Of a DNA stretch of 64,000 nucleotides, positions 17,901 through 25,884 are shown in pieces (position 1 is the stretch's first letter; every line of letters starts with the position of its first letter). The translations under genes and the position numbers were made by a program. The DNA lies in NCBI RefSeq assembly GCF_029504695.1, contig NZ_JAQFIN010000001.1:474414-538413 (forward strand), in the 5' to 3' direction. This DNA is from Parabacteroides sp. PF5-6 (lineage in GTDB: Bacteria; Bacteroidota; Bacteroidia; Bacteroidales; Tannerellaceae). The notes beneath the pieces are model-generated. The model was not told the origin of the DNA. It did no database searches and was given only the letters and a program-made list of their open reading frames with translations.

Positions 17901-18796
17901 CCTGTCTGGAAACTGTCGCCAAACTGATGGCGCCGATCGCGCCTTTCTATGGCGATCAGCTGTTTACCGACCTGATTGCTGTCACCGGACGCGAAACAGT
18001 CGAATCGGTTCACTTAGCTGACTTCCCGACATTCAACGAAAAATATATCGATAAGAGCCTGGAAGAACGGATGCAGATCGCACAGGATATCTCATCGATG
18101 ATTCTGGCTCTCCGCCGGAAGGTGAATATCAAGGTACGTCAACCACTGCAGACCCTTATGGTGCCTGTTTTGGATGCCACGCAACAAGAGAATATCGAAG
18201 CGGTAAAGAACCTGATCCTGAACGAGGTGAATGTGAAGGAGATGAAGTTTGTCGACAATACCGCCGGTATCCTGGTGAAGCGCATCAAGCCCGACTTCAA
18301 GAAGCTGGGTCCGCGCTACGGTAAGATCATGAAAGCGTTGGCGGCGGCTATCCAAACGATGGATCAGGAGGCAATCAATGCCTTCGAAGCGGCCGGTACG
18401 TATACCTTGAATGTCGAAGGACAAGATGCCGTCGTGGAATTGGCCGACGTAGAGATCATCTCCGAAGATATCCCCGGCTGGCTGGTGGCCAACGAAGGAC
18501 GCTTGACGGTCGCTTTAGATATCACTATCACCGAAGAATTGCGCAAGGAAGGATTGGCCCGCGAACTGGTCAACCGCATTCAGAACCTGCGCAAGAATAG
18601 CGGTTTCGATATTACGGATAAGGTGCAGATCACGATCCTGTCGCATGACGATATGGATGAGGCCATTAACGACTACCGGGAGTATATCGCCAATCAGGTA
18701 TTGGCCGAATCGATTGATTTGACCGATGTGATCAGCGATGCTACCGAACTCGACTTTGAAGATTTCAAATTATCCGTAAAGGTCGAAAAGGCGTAA
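14990..18796 (+). CDS. ileS: Isoleucyl-tRNA synthetase with in-frame DUF559 insertion
   Basis: IleRS charges tRNA-Ile. Class I motifs are intact: PPSANGMPGIHHV near residue 50 (HIGH equivalent), WFDSG near 611-615, DQTRGWFFT after the insertion and KMSKR near 816-820, followed by the anticodon-binding domain. The protein has 1268 residues, well above the roughly 1130 expected for Bacteroidota. The excess is residues 629-767, between YPFE and YPADFIAEGVDQ. This segment is a complete DUF559 endonuclease-like domain bounded by a 32-bp perfect inverted repeat. The frame stays open across both junctions. As this is the only ileS seen and it lacks other damage, it is probably functional. Whether the insert remains in the mature protein is unknown. 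Confidence 0.95.
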   Translation: MSKKFAEYSKFDLSNVNKEVLKKWQEGDIFRKSLQMREGHPSFVFYEGPPSANGMPGIHHVIARSIKDIFCRYRTMKGFEVKRKAGWDTHGLPVELSVEKALGITKEDIGKKISVADYNAACRKDVMKYTKEWEDLTVQMGYWVDMDEPYITYESKYIETLWYLLKQLYAKGLLYKGYTIQPYSPAAGTGLSTHELNQPGCYRDVKDTTCTAQFFIREPKPEMTGFGDPYFLAWTTTPWTLPSNTALCVGPNITYVAVQSYNPYTGIPMTAVLAKDLMPAYFNPKAAELALEDYKQGDKLIPFKVVGEWKGSELAGMHYEQLIPWVNPGEGAFRVITGDFVTTEDGTGIVHIAPTFGADDDRVAKANGVPPLMMMDKEGAMRPMVDQTGKFFRLEDLDPLFVQKQMNAADYDPFAGNFVKNAYDPALTDKDETLDVRLCMMLKVQNRVFKIEKHTHNYPHCWRTDKPVLYYPLDSWFVKTTACRDRMIELNNTINWKPQSTGTGRFGKWLENLQDWNLSRSRYWGTPLPIWRTEDGTEEKCIGSVEELCQEIKKAIRAGLMEKNPFEGFVPGDYSKENYEKVDLHRPYVDEIILVSAKGEPMKRETDLIDVWFDSGAMPYAQIHYPFEGPLNPPKGDFKTADPMLYGALIEKARAHRQNPTEAERILWDTLKGKQLEGYKFRREHIIEDIIVDFVCLSNKLVVEVDGGYHNEPEAKELDRLKTNILSNKGYRVLRFTNEEVIADIDTVHNRILEALQSPPSGDLGGLYPADFIAEGVDQTRGWFFTLHAIGTMIFDSVAFKSVVSNGLVLDKNGNKMSKRLGNAIDPFTTIEQYGSDPLRWYMITNASPWDNIKFDFEGMDEVRRKFFGTLYNTYSFFALYANVDGFDYSQADVAWEKRPEIDRWILSLLNSLVKDVDGYYDTYEPTRAGRAISTFVNDNLSNWYVRLNRRRFWGGGMTEDKLSAYQTLYTCLETVAKLMAPIAPFYGDQLFTDLIAVTGRETVESVHLADFPTFNEKYIDKSLEERMQIAQDISSMILALRRKVNIKVRQPLQTLMVPVLDATQQENIEAVKNLILNEVNVKEMKFVDNTAGILVKRIKPDFKKLGPRYGKIMKALAAAIQTMDQEAINAFEAAGTYTLNVEGQDAVVELADVEIISEDIPGWLVANEGRLTVALDITITEELRKEGLARELVNRIQNLRKNSGFDITDKVQITILSHDDMDEAINDYREYIANQVLAESIDLTDVISDATELDFEDFKLSVKVEKA
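16872..16903 (+). repeat. Left 32-bp inverted repeat of the DUF559 cassette
   Basis: It is the exact reverse complement of 17259-17290. It contains an internal hairpin, CCCCC-GAA-GGGGG at 16886-16898, and encodes GPLNPPKGDF in the ileS frame. Confidence 0.95.
17259..17290 (-). repeat. Right 32-bp inverted repeat of the DUF559 cassette
   Basis: It is the exact reverse complement of 16872-16903, with no match extending further on either side. The internal hairpin CCCCC-TTC-GGGGG lies at 17264-17276. It encodes QSPPSGDLGGL in the ileS frame. Confidence 0.95.
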
Positions 18797-18835
18797 TAAA
18801 TCCTGTCTGATGATAGGGAGTTTGGAAAATAGAAT

Positions 18836-18843
18836 TATATTTG
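18836..18843 (+). promoter_or_regulatory. -7 promoter element for the DksA-like gene
   Basis: TATATTTG matches the -7 consensus and lies 43 bases before the start codon. No correctly spaced -33 element is seen, so this is tentative. Confidence 0.4.
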
Positions 18844-18886
18844 TAACATAGAGTAGAACAATTGTTGAACTTAAAGCTGTAAAACC

Positions 18887-19267
18887 ATGGCTGAAAAGAC
18901 GAGATATTCGGATGCCGAACTTGAGGAGTTCCGCGCCATCATACTGGAAAAGCTTGATAAAGCGAAAAAAGATTATGAGTTGTTGAGATCAGGTATAACG
19001 AATTCGGATGGGAATGATGTTTCCGATACTTCCCCAACATTCAAAGTGTTGGAAGAAGGAGCGGCCACCTTATCGAAAGAAGAAGCCGGTCGTTTGGCCC
19101 AACGCCAGATGAAGTTTATACAAAGCCTTCAGGCTGCACTGGTCCGCATTGAGAATAAAACGTACGGCATTTGCCGTGAAACCGGCAAGCTGATCCCGAA
19201 AGAACGGTTACGTGCTGTTCCTCATGCGACGCTGAGTATTGAAGCCAAACAGGGAGGAGCGAAGTAA
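18887..19267 (+). CDS. DksA/TraR-family protein with a degenerate zinc finger
   Basis: The protein has 126 residues. The N-terminal helical part (RYSDAELEEFRAIILEKLDK) and the C-terminal YGICRETGKLIPKERLRAVP segment align with DksA/TraR proteins, which bind RNA polymerase through its secondary channel. Of the four zinc cysteines only the first remains; the others are Thr, Ser and Ala. Zinc binding is therefore unlikely, a feature common in Bacteroidota members. It lies between ileS and lspA in the same direction and may be co-transcribed with lspA. Confidence 0.88.
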   Translation: MAEKTRYSDAELEEFRAIILEKLDKAKKDYELLRSGITNSDGNDVSDTSPTFKVLEEGAATLSKEEAGRLAQRQMKFIQSLQAALVRIENKTYGICRETGKLIPKERLRAVPHATLSIEAKQGGAK

Positions 19268-19345
19268 TTGATAATTGCTGATTGATAATTAAACGATTGG
19301 CGATGCCTTGAGTAATAGGAATAAGAACGAATTTAGAACTGAAAG

Positions 19346-20032
19346 TTGAAAGAGAGTGAAGGGAAAATTGTCAATTGTCAATTGCCAATTGTCAATTCAA
19401 ATAAAGGTTGGGGAGCAGTGTTAATCATAATACTGCTCCTTCTGCTTGACCAGCTATTAAAGATCTGGATCAAGACACATATGCAGTTGCATGAGAGTAT
19501 AGAAATAACCTCCTGGTTCTATATTTATTTTACGGAAAATCCGGGCATGGCATTCGGCATGGAGGTGATGAGTAAATTGTTCTTGACCCTTTTCCGCATC
19601 GTTGCCGTGATAGTGATCGGTTACTATCTCTTCACACTGGTGAAAAAGAATTTCAAGATGGGCTATATCGCCTGTATCGCGTTGATCTTCGCCGGTGCGG
19701 TGGGGAATATTATTGATTCCGTATTCTACGGCGTGATCTTTGATCATAGCTATGGACAGGTGGCTACATTTATGCCGGAAGGCGGCGGATACGCTACCTG
19801 GCTGCATGGGAAGGTAGTCGATATGTTTTATTTCCCGTTGATCGAAACGACCTTTCCCGATTGGTTGCCCATCTGGGGCGGAGATGAATTTATCTTTTTC
19901 CGACCGATCTTCAACCTGGCCGACTCGGCCATTTGCGTAGGTGTTTTCCTGTTGTTACTGTTTTATCGCCGCACATTGTCGGAAAGTCTTTCCAAAGAAG
20001 ATAAGAAACAAGAAGTAGAGAATGCGAAATAG
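19346..20032 (+). CDS. lspA: Lipoprotein signal peptidase LspA
   Basis: LspA cleaves prolipoprotein signal peptides in the inner membrane. Hydrophobic helices begin at AVLIIILLLLLDQLLKIWIK. Catalytic aspartates lie in the GNIIDSVFYGVIFDH motif and in the later PIFNLADSAICVGV motif. The length of 228 residues is long for the family but normal for Bacteroidota, which carry an inserted loop (SYGQVATFMPEGGGYATWLH). No ATG is available; TTG 19346 or a TTG inside the repeat is the likely start. The first residues (GKIVNCQLPIVNSN) are encoded by a heptamer repeat like that in metH. It overlaps the next gene by 11 bases. Confidence 0.93.
   Translation: MKESEGKIVNCQLPIVNSNKGWGAVLIIILLLLLDQLLKIWIKTHMQLHESIEITSWFYIYFTENPGMAFGMEVMSKLFLTLFRIVAVIVIGYYLFTLVKKNFKMGYIACIALIFAGAVGNIIDSVFYGVIFDHSYGQVATFMPEGGGYATWLHGKVVDMFYFPLIETTFPDWLPIWGGDEFIFFRPIFNLADSAICVGVFLLLLFYRRTLSESLSKEDKKQEVENAK
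19366..19397 (+). repeat. Heptamer repeat (TCAATTG) in the lspA start region
   Basis: Four units related to CAATTGT/CAATTGC lie directly after the probable TTG start. The same unit occurs at metH 9449-9481, and looser relatives occur just upstream at 19267-19290. Confidence 0.8.
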
Positions 20033-20813
20033 AGGGCATATAGTCGGTATCTGTTTGGGCATGTTCTTTTTGGCAGTCGCCTGTAGCAAAGTACCCAAAG
20101 GTGTTTTGTCGGAAAAAGAAATGCAACGTGTCCAGACGGATATGTTATTGGCTGATGCACTCGTGGGAGTCAACCCGAAAGAATACGGAAACGATACGAC
20201 GAAAGTGGCCTTATACGAATCGGTCTTTCGCAAACATAAGATTACACAGGAGAAATACGATAGCTCACTGGTTTGGTATGCCAAGAACCTGGATATCTAT
20301 ATGAAGGTGTATGAACGCATCATTGCCGATCTGGGAAGGGATATCCATGATTTAGGCGATGTGCAGACTGTGGCAGTCTCTACCTCGAAGAAAGACTCGG
20401 TGGAGATCTGGCCGCGCCGGCCTTATCTGACGCTTTCTCCCCAGGCGGTGTTCAGCGGAGTTACTTTTGATATCAAACCGGAAAGCAATTATTCTTCCGG
20501 AAGTACGTTCGTGCTGGGTATGCGCGTTTGGGGATTGAAAGAAGGCATGGCGTTTTATCCGGAAATCCATGTCAATGCCGAACAGCGCGATACGGTTCTC
20601 CGGATGGAAAACAAAATCACCAAAGACGGCTATTACCAAACGATCCTGCGCACGATGCCCACGCGACAGGTCCGCCGGGTTTACGGATCGGTATGGATGA
20701 ATAATACGGACTCGACCTACCATAAGATCTATATCGACAATATCACCCTGACGCGGTATAATTACGGAACCGACTTTGACGTGTACGAAGTGAAAAGTGC
20801 ACCGGAGGAATAA
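20022..20813 (+). CDS. DUF4296 lipoprotein
   Basis: The protein has 263 residues with a lipobox (LGMFFLAVAC, Cys21). It then has the helical DUF4296 pattern (MQRVQTDMLLADALVG, then YESVFRKHKITQEKYDSSLV and WYAKNLDIYMKVYERI) and a beta-rich C-terminal part. Its function is unknown. In Bacteroidales this domain often follows lspA, as here, with an 11-base overlap that suggests translational coupling. Confidence 0.82.
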   Translation: MRNRGHIVGICLGMFFLAVACSKVPKGVLSEKEMQRVQTDMLLADALVGVNPKEYGNDTTKVALYESVFRKHKITQEKYDSSLVWYAKNLDIYMKVYERIIADLGRDIHDLGDVQTVAVSTSKKDSVEIWPRRPYLTLSPQAVFSGVTFDIKPESNYSSGSTFVLGMRVWGLKEGMAFYPEIHVNAEQRDTVLRMENKITKDGYYQTILRTMPTRQVRRVYGSVWMNNTDSTYHKIYIDNITLTRYNYGTDFDVYEVKSAPEE

Positions 20814-21109
20814 TGGGTAAGGCTGCTTCACATTTTATCTGGTGTTCCGGCCAGACTTATCGCTTGCATTATCTCGAATGGGACCATCACGGACGGCTGT
20901 CCGGCATTTATCCTTTGGAAGAAGAAATTGCCGGCGTTGCTTTTTATAACGGAACGCTCGTACCCATTCTTTCAACGGATCTCCCTGGCAATACGATGTC
21001 AGAAAAAGACTGGCAAGCCTTAGCCTCCAAGGTCGTACCCGGCAGTCTGATTAAGCTTTATCATCTGGAGGGCGAAATGATTAAGAAGTTGATTGTTAAT
21101 TTTTTTTGA
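20813..21109 (+). CDS. Small Bacteroidales protein of unknown function
   Basis: The protein has 98 residues with no signal peptide or membrane helix. Its start overlaps the DUF4296 stop by one base, so it is the last gene of the lspA operon. It has aromatic-rich strands (FIWCSGQTYRLHYLEWDHHG and IYPLEEEIAGVAFYNGTLVP). I recognise no motif. Its end overlaps the convergent HEPN gene by 14 bases. Confidence 0.6.
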   Translation: MGKAASHFIWCSGQTYRLHYLEWDHHGRLSGIYPLEEEIAGVAFYNGTLVPILSTDLPGNTMSEKDWQALASKVVPGSLIKLYHLEGEMIKKLIVNFF

Positions 21110-21497
21110 TAAGTGGTTCAATGATCTCTATGAACTCTATGGCTTTTTGATAAGCTTCCATAACAGTTGATTTGTCGAAGTCGAAAAAATCTTCATAGTC
21201 ACCAATATGTCTGTTCTCCAGTAATCGAGTATAGAAGATATTCCATTCTACAGCTATTTTCCCGTCTTTAATAAAATGTAAAGCAAGCATGCTACGTACG
21301 CCACGATGAGTTTGTGTTTCTATTCCATAGCTTATGAGGAGTGCGGATACGGCATAAAAGCAAGCATAGTATAATCTGGACATTGCATTGTTCCATAATT
21401 CATTATCAATAAGAATTTGCAATGCTTTCAATTCTTTATGGGCGTTCTCTATTCTGTAAGAAACAATAGCTTCCCTGTCTTCATTGGTTAATGTCAT
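21096..21497 (-). CDS. HEPN-domain protein of a MNT/HEPN pair
   Basis: The protein has 133 residues starting MTLTNEDREAIVSYRIENAH. The frame is open upstream, but the ATGA overlap with the nucleotidyltransferase gene fixes the start at 21497. The HEPN pattern is clear: MSRLYYACFYAVSALLISYG, then HRGVRSMLALHFIKDGKI and NRHIGDYEDF. HEPN proteins paired with MNT enzymes are often RNases silenced by the partner. A textbook RX4-6H catalytic motif is not obvious here, so nuclease activity is uncertain. It converges on the lspA operon. Confidence 0.82.
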   Translation of the reverse strand: MTLTNEDREAIVSYRIENAHKELKALQILIDNELWNNAMSRLYYACFYAVSALLISYGIETQTHRGVRSMLALHFIKDGKIAVEWNIFYTRLLENRHIGDYEDFFDFDKSTVMEAYQKAIEFIEIIEPLIKKN

Positions 21498-21808
21498 AAT
21501 ACAATTCCTTCTTTCATTACATTTACATAAAACGGTGTTTTGAAAGTTCTTTCTTCCCATTTTTTGCGGGGCATAATGATAGAACTGATATCAACACCCG
21601 CTTCCATTTCAATATGATAGATAGGTTCCGTGATATCTAACTCTTCCTGAAAAGTAAGGGTGTCTTTGTTCACTAATATCAAAAGATCGATATCCGAATC
21701 GGGACGCGCTTCACCTCGTGCCTCACTTCCATATAAAATGATCGTTGCCTCTGGGATAACTTCCTGTAAGGCACTCTTCAAGGATTGTATGATAGACGTA
21801 CGTGTCAT
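21494..21808 (-). CDS. Minimal nucleotidyltransferase (MNT) of a MNT/HEPN pair
   Basis: The protein has 104 residues with the nucleotidyltransferase signature LYGSEARGEARPDSDIDLL (GS motif followed by DxD) and a later acidic residue in AGVDISSIIM. MNT antitoxins modify or restrain HEPN toxins. It overlaps the HEPN gene by four bases (ATGA), the usual coupled arrangement. Alternatively the pair may be a housekeeping module and not a toxin-antitoxin system. Confidence 0.85.
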   Translation of the reverse strand: MTRTSIIQSLKSALQEVIPEATIILYGSEARGEARPDSDIDLLILVNKDTLTFQEELDITEPIYHIEMEAGVDISSIIMPRKKWEERTFKTPFYVNVMKEGIVL

Positions 21809-21932
21809 AAACAGAAATAAAGCATTTACCTATCACAAATATACGAATAATTATCTGTAAAACAAACGAGTAAAACATCTAAGAGACTTTAGCATTTGAT
21901 TTAGATGTTTTTCCAGATCGTTTTACGCTGAT

Positions 21933-22883
21933 TCAATCCATCATCAGGCTCATATAGGCTTCTCTTTGTTCGTAGTTGAAAAGAAGCTGGGTAAGGGATG
22001 TTTGATCCATCCGGTTCAGTGTTTCGGCAGTGCGTGTGCTGTCGGGATGGGCGTGGAGCCATTGGGGGATCATTTTTTCTTTATTCAAGATCATCGCCAT
22101 ACCGTAACGTTGTGCCGCCGGGGGCAGGGCAGGGGTTTTATAGATCACTTTGCCGGTATGGAAAGACGCTGCGGCTTTACGCAACAACTGTTCTTTTATC
22201 TTCTCGTTATCGTAAACCATTTCTTTGATGAGCGCCTCTTCTTCGGTCGCTGTGATAAACGCCATGCCGGCAGGCTGCCCGTCGGCTCCCCGCATGCCGA
22301 GAACCAATCCCTCAGCCATCGTGAAGTCTTGGATATTGTTTCGGAAATCTTCTTCGGTATGCCATATACAGGAAGGGCGTTTCTTTATCTGCTGGTCAAA
22401 ATAAATAAACCATTCTTTTCCCACGTCTTTATCCAGGGAAAGGAATGGCATTTCTTTTATCCCGGAAGAGATTTCGGGGCATTCGAATGTCCGCAGGGAA
22501 TAATCGAACACTTCGGTATAGCCATAGGCACGGTAATAATCAAACAACGAAGCTGTTGCAGGGATCAAGGCGGTGATATCGTACTTGCGCCGGCGCATCT
22601 CTCGGAAGGACTGTCGCAACAACTCACCCATCAGCCCTTTGCCCCGCTGCTCCGGGTCGGTACAGGCACCGGAGATATAGGCTACGGTGATCTCCGTTCC
22701 GCACCAATTCATCGTATAGGGGATCATTTGCAAGGCGGAAACCACCCGTCCTTCTTTCTCCAGGCTCATAGCGTTTTCATCCTTGTAAACCTTATCGAAG
22801 TAGAACGCGACGAAGTCTTCCCGGTCGTCAAAGCATTTCTGCCATAAGGTCCTGATTTGTTCTTTGCGTTTCTGCGGGTTCAT
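21933..22883 (-). CDS. GNAT-family N-acetyltransferase
   Basis: The protein has 316 residues. The acetyl-CoA site is in VAYISGACTDPEQRGKGLMG (Q/RxxGxG/A motif), with LIPATASLFDYYRAYGYTEV after it. The extended C-terminal half suggests an Eis-like arrangement. The substrate is unknown. Its first 56 bases overlap the end of the DUF2156 gene, so translation is probably coupled. Confidence 0.85.
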   Translation of the reverse strand: MNPQKRKEQIRTLWQKCFDDREDFVAFYFDKVYKDENAMSLEKEGRVVSALQMIPYTMNWCGTEITVAYISGACTDPEQRGKGLMGELLRQSFREMRRRKYDITALIPATASLFDYYRAYGYTEVFDYSLRTFECPEISSGIKEMPFLSLDKDVGKEWFIYFDQQIKKRPSCIWHTEEDFRNNIQDFTMAEGLVLGMRGADGQPAGMAFITATEEEALIKEMVYDNEKIKEQLLRKAAASFHTGKVIYKTPALPPAAQRYGMAMILNKEKMIPQWLHAHPDSTRTAETLNRMDQTSLTQLLFNYEQREAYMSLMMD

Positions 22884-23793
22884 GGTGTACGGTTGTTTTC
22901 TTTACAGCGGCATTCTTTTCCAAAAGCGCATAGGGATAATAGGAGAGTTTGGCCTTGCGCAATCCGGGGATGCCCAGGTCTTCTTCCCGGTTGATGTAAA
23001 TATATTGCTCGGGCAGATGGGCGGCAAATTCCTGGTTGATCAAAGCGTAGATGCCTTCGAAGCGGGTATCTGCTTTTTCGATATGTACGCCGAACGTATT
23101 GTGATTGATCGGCATGCCGAAAGAGAACGCGATGATCTGGTGGTTCTGGCAGATTGCTCCACCAGTGAGTCCCAACTCATTGAAATGCTTCAACGCATAG
23201 GTGATCGAGCGACGCTCGAAGCTCAGTTCCTCCTGATCTTCTTCCGTCAGGTTGGCTTTATACCATTTGCACTCCAACTCGAGGCATTCGGGAACCAATT
23301 CCGGCGTGATCGGCATATACATATAAGGATATGATTTCTTGAACTTATTGATATGGTTGCGCTTGGCCTGGTAGCGCTTGCCGGTGAGGTTGACCAGGTC
23401 TTCGCGCAGGTAGATATAATCGAAATAATCCCGTTCGGGGATGTACCGAAACTCACCGGGCAGGGCTGCTTCCAGTTCTTTCTGCGCATCGGGCGTGATG
23501 CCGAGCAACAAAAGCGGGTGTCCGTGACGGGAAGCATCTTCCTCGAGCAGGGCGATCATCTGCTGTAGGTCGCCCCGGCCGACGGGCATCATATAGGCGT
23601 ACCGGCTTTTATCTTCAATCCGAAAACGAATCGTCAGAAAGCCTTCGACGATAGCAAACTCGCTGTCGTAGAGGAAGCGCCAACTGCACATATTGGCAAA
23701 AGAAAAGTCGCAATTGCGGTAATCGCTCGGCAGCGTATAGGATGTGATCACCTCTTTATCGTTTAGGGTAATCGGTCTGAAATCGATCTTCAT
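22828..23793 (-). CDS. DUF2156 (phosphatidylglycerol lysyltransferase-like) protein
   Basis: The protein has 321 residues with the DUF2156 fold, itself a doubled GNAT-like domain. Typical stretches are ITSYTLPSDYRNCDFSFANM, YLREDLVNLTGKRYQAKRNH, HFNELGLTGGAICQNHQIIA and INREEDLGIPGLRKAKLSYY. Related domains transfer amino acids from tRNA to lipids, but no membrane helices are present, so it is a soluble aminoacyl or acyltransferase candidate. It forms an operon with the GNAT gene. Confidence 0.82.
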   Translation of the reverse strand: MKIDFRPITLNDKEVITSYTLPSDYRNCDFSFANMCSWRFLYDSEFAIVEGFLTIRFRIEDKSRYAYMMPVGRGDLQQMIALLEEDASRHGHPLLLLGITPDAQKELEAALPGEFRYIPERDYFDYIYLREDLVNLTGKRYQAKRNHINKFKKSYPYMYMPITPELVPECLELECKWYKANLTEEDQEELSFERRSITYALKHFNELGLTGGAICQNHQIIAFSFGMPINHNTFGVHIEKADTRFEGIYALINQEFAAHLPEQYIYINREEDLGIPGLRKAKLSYYPYALLEKNAAVKKTTVHHEPAETQRTNQDLMAEML

Positions 23794-23868
23794 AAATGGT
23801 TCTTACTATGTTTGCACATTATATATAACGTTTTTGCACCTTAAATTGTTTAAGAGAGGGGTGGGCCC

Positions 23869-25728
23869 CTAAAACGGAAAAATCAACGGCAAGACAAAGA
23901 TCATCACTATCCCCATAATGATTTGCAAGGGCAAGCCGGTCTTGACATAATCCATAAACGTATATTTCCCTGCCGACATCACCAACGCGTTGGGCGGCGT
24001 AGAGAATGGCGAGGCAAAACACATACTGGCGGCTACCGTTACGGCAAACAGGAACGGGTACGGGCTGACGCCGATCGCAATGGCGGATTGCATGGCAATG
24101 GGCGCGACCAGTACGGCGGTGGCCGTATTACTGATAAACATCGTCATCAACGAGGTGGTGAAATAGATACCCGCCATCAGAACCATCGGACCATAGTTGC
24201 CCAGACCACCTACCAACTGCTCGGAGATCAATGCCGAGGTGCCGGTCTTTTCCAAGGCCATCGACATGGGTAGCATGGCGGCAATCAAGACGATACTCTC
24301 CCAGTTGATCGTTTTATAAGCATCTTCCACCGAGCGGAAACAGCCCGTCAACACCATCAATACGGCAGCGATCAATACGGCGGCTACTGTCGGTACGAGC
24401 TGGAACACCATCGCCACGATCATACCGATCATGATCAATGCCGCCAACGGAGCTTTGTAATCTAACGTCACCTTGGCTGCTTCTTCAATTGGTTGGCCCA
24501 AGACAACCCAGTTGGTTTGCTTCCGACTCATCAGGGTGATCGCATCCCAGGTGCCCTGGATCAGCAACACATCACCGGCTTGCATCTTCATATCTTTGAT
24601 GTTCGACAGGATGTATTTCCCGTTGCGTTCGATGCCCAGGATATTGACATTGTATTTGTCGCGGAAGCCGGAGTCTTTAATCGCCCGTCCGATCAGTTTG
24701 GAGTCGGGAGTCAACAGGGCTTCGGCAATACCGATCTCGCGCACACTCAGTTTCTCCGCCGCACTGTTTTCGGCAAATTCAGACACTTTGGTCTCCGTCA
24801 GTTCCAGGTGATTCTCCGTGGCGAAGCGTTCTACGTTCTCGAACTCGCCGAACAGGTACATGATATCGCCTTCTTTCAGTTCGGTTGTCGGGCCGGCGAG
24901 TTTCTGATCGACGGTCTTCAGGAAACGTGCCTGGGAGGTCGATTTACGCCGGATCTCAAGCACCGAGATATTATAACGCTGCGTGATATTCAGCTCGCGC
25001 AGGATCTTGTTTTTGATATCCGATTGGGGACTGACCTGTGCCCGGTAGAGGTTATCGGCCAACTGAAACTTATTAACCAGCTCTTTGGGAGAGCGGTTAC
25101 TATTTGTCGCGGCACTCTTTTTATCTTCTTTCTTGGTCAGAAACAGTTTACTCAGCGGGATCAGTACAAGCAGACCGACGGCGAGACAGACAATGCCCAC
25201 CGGGGTGAAAGAGAAGAAGTTTAATCCTTCGTACCCTCCATGGATCAAGGCATCGTTGATCACAAGATTCGGCGGCGTACCGATTAGTGTCATCATTCCG
25301 CCCATACTGCTGGCAAAGGCCATCGGCATCAGGAAACGACTTGGACTGATATCGGCGCTCACTGCCATGCTGACAACGATAGGCAGCATCAAGGCAACCG
25401 TTCCCGTATTACTTACGAACGCCCCGATAAAAGCCGTGACCAGCATCACCAATACAAACAACTTCATCTCGCTTTTGCCCGCCAGTTGCAGGATCTTACT
25501 GCTCAGCATCTTGGCCAGTCCGGTCTTGAAGATCGCTCCGCCGACCACAAAGAGTCCGACCATCATAATCACCGTCGAGTTCGAGAAGCCCGATAAAGCT
25601 TCGTCGGGGGTCAGGATACCAAAAACGATCAATAAAATCAACGCGCACAAGGCCACAATGTCCGAACGGATCTTTCCATTGACAAAAAAGACAGCGGAAA
25701 GCGCCAGGATAAGAAGTGTTGTTATCAT
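23869..25728 (-). CDS. SLC13-family permease with TrkA-C domains
   Basis: This 619-residue transporter has hydrophobic blocks at both ends and a soluble insert from about 200 to 400 that holds two TrkA-C/RCK-C modules (LRELNITQRYNISVLEIRRK and ...GRAIKDSGFRDKYNVNILGI). Transport motifs include FVSNTGTVALMLPIVVSMAV and its inverted repeat MFISNTATAVLVAPIAMQSA, the paired SNT motifs of the divalent anion/sodium symporter family. Substrates could be dicarboxylates, sulfate or citrate. It stands alone, with pgl divergent. Confidence 0.88.
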   Translation of the reverse strand: MITTLLILALSAVFFVNGKIRSDIVALCALILLIVFGILTPDEALSGFSNSTVIMMVGLFVVGGAIFKTGLAKMLSSKILQLAGKSEMKLFVLVMLVTAFIGAFVSNTGTVALMLPIVVSMAVSADISPSRFLMPMAFASSMGGMMTLIGTPPNLVINDALIHGGYEGLNFFSFTPVGIVCLAVGLLVLIPLSKLFLTKKEDKKSAATNSNRSPKELVNKFQLADNLYRAQVSPQSDIKNKILRELNITQRYNISVLEIRRKSTSQARFLKTVDQKLAGPTTELKEGDIMYLFGEFENVERFATENHLELTETKVSEFAENSAAEKLSVREIGIAEALLTPDSKLIGRAIKDSGFRDKYNVNILGIERNGKYILSNIKDMKMQAGDVLLIQGTWDAITLMSRKQTNWVVLGQPIEEAAKVTLDYKAPLAALIMIGMIVAMVFQLVPTVAAVLIAAVLMVLTGCFRSVEDAYKTINWESIVLIAAMLPMSMALEKTGTSALISEQLVGGLGNYGPMVLMAGIYFTTSLMTMFISNTATAVLVAPIAMQSAIAIGVSPYPFLFAVTVAASMCFASPFSTPPNALVMSAGKYTFMDYVKTGLPLQIIMGIVMIFVLPLIFPF

Positions 25729-25884
25729 AAGGAGATTTCTATTGTTTCAGAGCTTTGTTTCTCTCTGTATACAAAACTACAAACTATGCGATAATGTTTA
25801 TCCGAGGCATTGATTTATTTAATCTTTTTTGAGAGAAGTGTTTGAAAACTCACTCCTTTTTATATCTTTACCCTGAACTAAAAC

